NCBI GenBank assembly: GCA_027083475.1
Contig: JALWON010000144.1
Location: forward strand, 1-6,207
Direction of reading: 5' to 3'
DNA length: 6,207 nt
Source of the DNA: Sulfurimonas sp.
GTDB taxonomy: Bacteria > Campylobacterota > Campylobacteria > Campylobacterales > Sulfurimonadaceae
Of the stretch, positions 5,476 to 6,207 are shown one piece after another; position 1 is the stretch's first letter; every line of letters starts with the position of its first letter. A program made the position numbers and the translations under genes. Below the pieces are notes generated by a model, which ran no database searches, was not told the origin of the DNA, and saw only the letters and a list, made by a program, of their open reading frames with translations.

Positions 5476-6207
5476 AGTTAGTGTCAAAGAAATTGCAGAC
5501 GAATTAGGAATTGCTTCAAAAGATGTATTAGAAAAAGCTAAAAGCATGGGTATTGAAGTAAAAGCTGCACAAAGTAAAGTAACAATGGAAGAGGCTGAGA
5601 AGATTGCTAATTATATTATCAGCGGTGATGAAGTAAAAGAAACACCAAAACCTAAAGTTGTGAAACGAAAAAAAGCACCAGCAGATGCTCCAAAAGAGAC
5701 TTCCACTCAAGAGGAAGTTGTTAGTGAAAAAGAGAAACCTGTAGTCCAAGAAGAAGTAAAAGAAGTTGCCCAAGAGAAAATTCCAACAGAACAAGCAGAA
5801 AAACCAGCGGCAGAAGAAGTTGTGGCAGAAAAGGTAGAAGAAAAACAGCCAGAGCCAAAAGCACCAAAAAAATCTGCTTCAACATTGAAAGTTGTGACTC
5901 CAAAAATTAAACCAGGTTTGAAGAAAAGTGGTTTAAAGATTGTTAAAAAGAAAAAGCCAAAAGTAGAAGAGAATTATAATCTTCCTCAAAAGCAAGCAAA
6001 TGTATCTTCTTATGGGAAAATGAGTGAAGAAGTTTTAGCAGAACTCGCACAAAAAAAGAAAAACAAACAATCAAATAAGTCTGTGAGTAAGCAAGTACAA
6101 GGGACTAAACTAGATATTTTTGGTGGTTCAATGGCTGATGTCTCCATGGATATGGATGATCAAGTAACATTGCTTGACTTAAATGCTACTGAGCGTGCAC
6201 CGCTTCC
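5465..6207 (+). CDS. infB: Translation initiation factor IF-2, N-terminal part (partial)
   Basis: The frame stays open to the window end, giving 247 codons plus two bases of a protein that is usually near 850-900 residues. Residues 3-52 form the IF2_N domain (VSVKEIADELGIASKDVLEKAKSMGI). Residues about 55-135 are a low-complexity acidic linker rich in Glu, Lys, Val and Pro. A basic stretch follows at about 141-168 (two LK-V/I-V-x-K segments and KKKK), then a helix and another basic patch (197-210). The GTPase domain, with its G1 motif, lies beyond the window. IF-2 brings initiator fMet-tRNA to the 30S subunit and drives subunit joining. ATG at 5465 is supported by the AAGGAG site and the conserved start. 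This linker is the variable part of IF-2, so the fragment is informative for lineage, and it resembles Sulfurimonas proteins from memory. Confidence 0.96.
   Translation, partial: MTDKVSVKEIADELGIASKDVLEKAKSMGIEVKAAQSKVTMEEAEKIANYIISGDEVKETPKPKVVKRKKAPADAPKETSTQEEVVSEKEKPVVQEEVKEVAQEKIPTEQAEKPAAEEVVAEKVEEKQPEPKAPKKSASTLKVVTPKIKPGLKKSGLKIVKKKKPKVEENYNLPQKQANVSSYGKMSEEVLAELAQKKKNKQSNKSVSKQVQGTKLDIFGGSMADVSMDMDDQVTLLDLNATERAPL

Noticed and set aside
5528..5903. Open minus-strand frames opposite infB that would encode Leu/Phe-rich peptides
   Set aside because: They are the reverse reading of the Glu/Lys/Ala-rich IF-2 linker; no start signals and no recognisable protein.

Overview
The window is AT-rich, densely packed and codes entirely on the + strand. 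Gene content and order point to the Campylobacterota (formerly Epsilonproteobacteria), with a Sulfurimonas-like relative most likely. The run M23 peptidase - lpxC - small tsaB-like gene - thrB - ylxR - infB is, from memory, the same core order seen in Campylobacter (around Cj0131-Cj0136). The start of the IF-2 protein also resembles those of Sulfurimonas. This placement was not checked against any database.

Layout. Bases 1-111 are the last 36 codons of phosphatidylserine decarboxylase (psd), including the Gly-Ser self-cleavage site. A compact, intact Fic-domain AMPylator-type gene with its own inhibitory motif follows after 20 bases (132-815). A 102-base gap (816-917) holds a weak hairpin with a short T run and then a good extended -10 box. 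That box sits so close to the next ATG (918) that the transcript may be leaderless. Gene 918-1568 is a shortened, catalytically degenerate relative of DHH/NrnA phosphoesterases. It overlaps a membrane-anchored M23 (LytM) endopeptidase gene (1565-2947) by ATGA. Then come lpxC (2957-3841), a short TsaB-like gene (3834-4295), thrB with a TTG start (4306-5187), ylxR (5218-5475) and the first 247 codons of infB (5465 to the window end).

How the genes relate. From 918 to the end, adjacent genes overlap or are separated by at most 30 bases, so they are probably co-transcribed and partly translationally coupled. The cluster joins envelope building (M23 peptidoglycan hydrolase, LpxC lipid A synthesis), tRNA t6A modification (TsaB-like), threonine synthesis (ThrB) and translation initiation (YlxR, IF-2). 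Psd upstream is also an envelope-lipid enzyme. The fic gene is the one accessory-looking member, lying between the psd end and the start of the conserved run.

Most of the window is ordinary housekeeping DNA, and I see no mobile element, CRISPR array, RNA gene or defence island. The points most worth a second look are the DHH-fold gene that lacks its catalytic motifs, its possibly leaderless start, the very short TsaB-like protein with a degenerate N-terminal motif, and the solitary auto-inhibited Fic protein.
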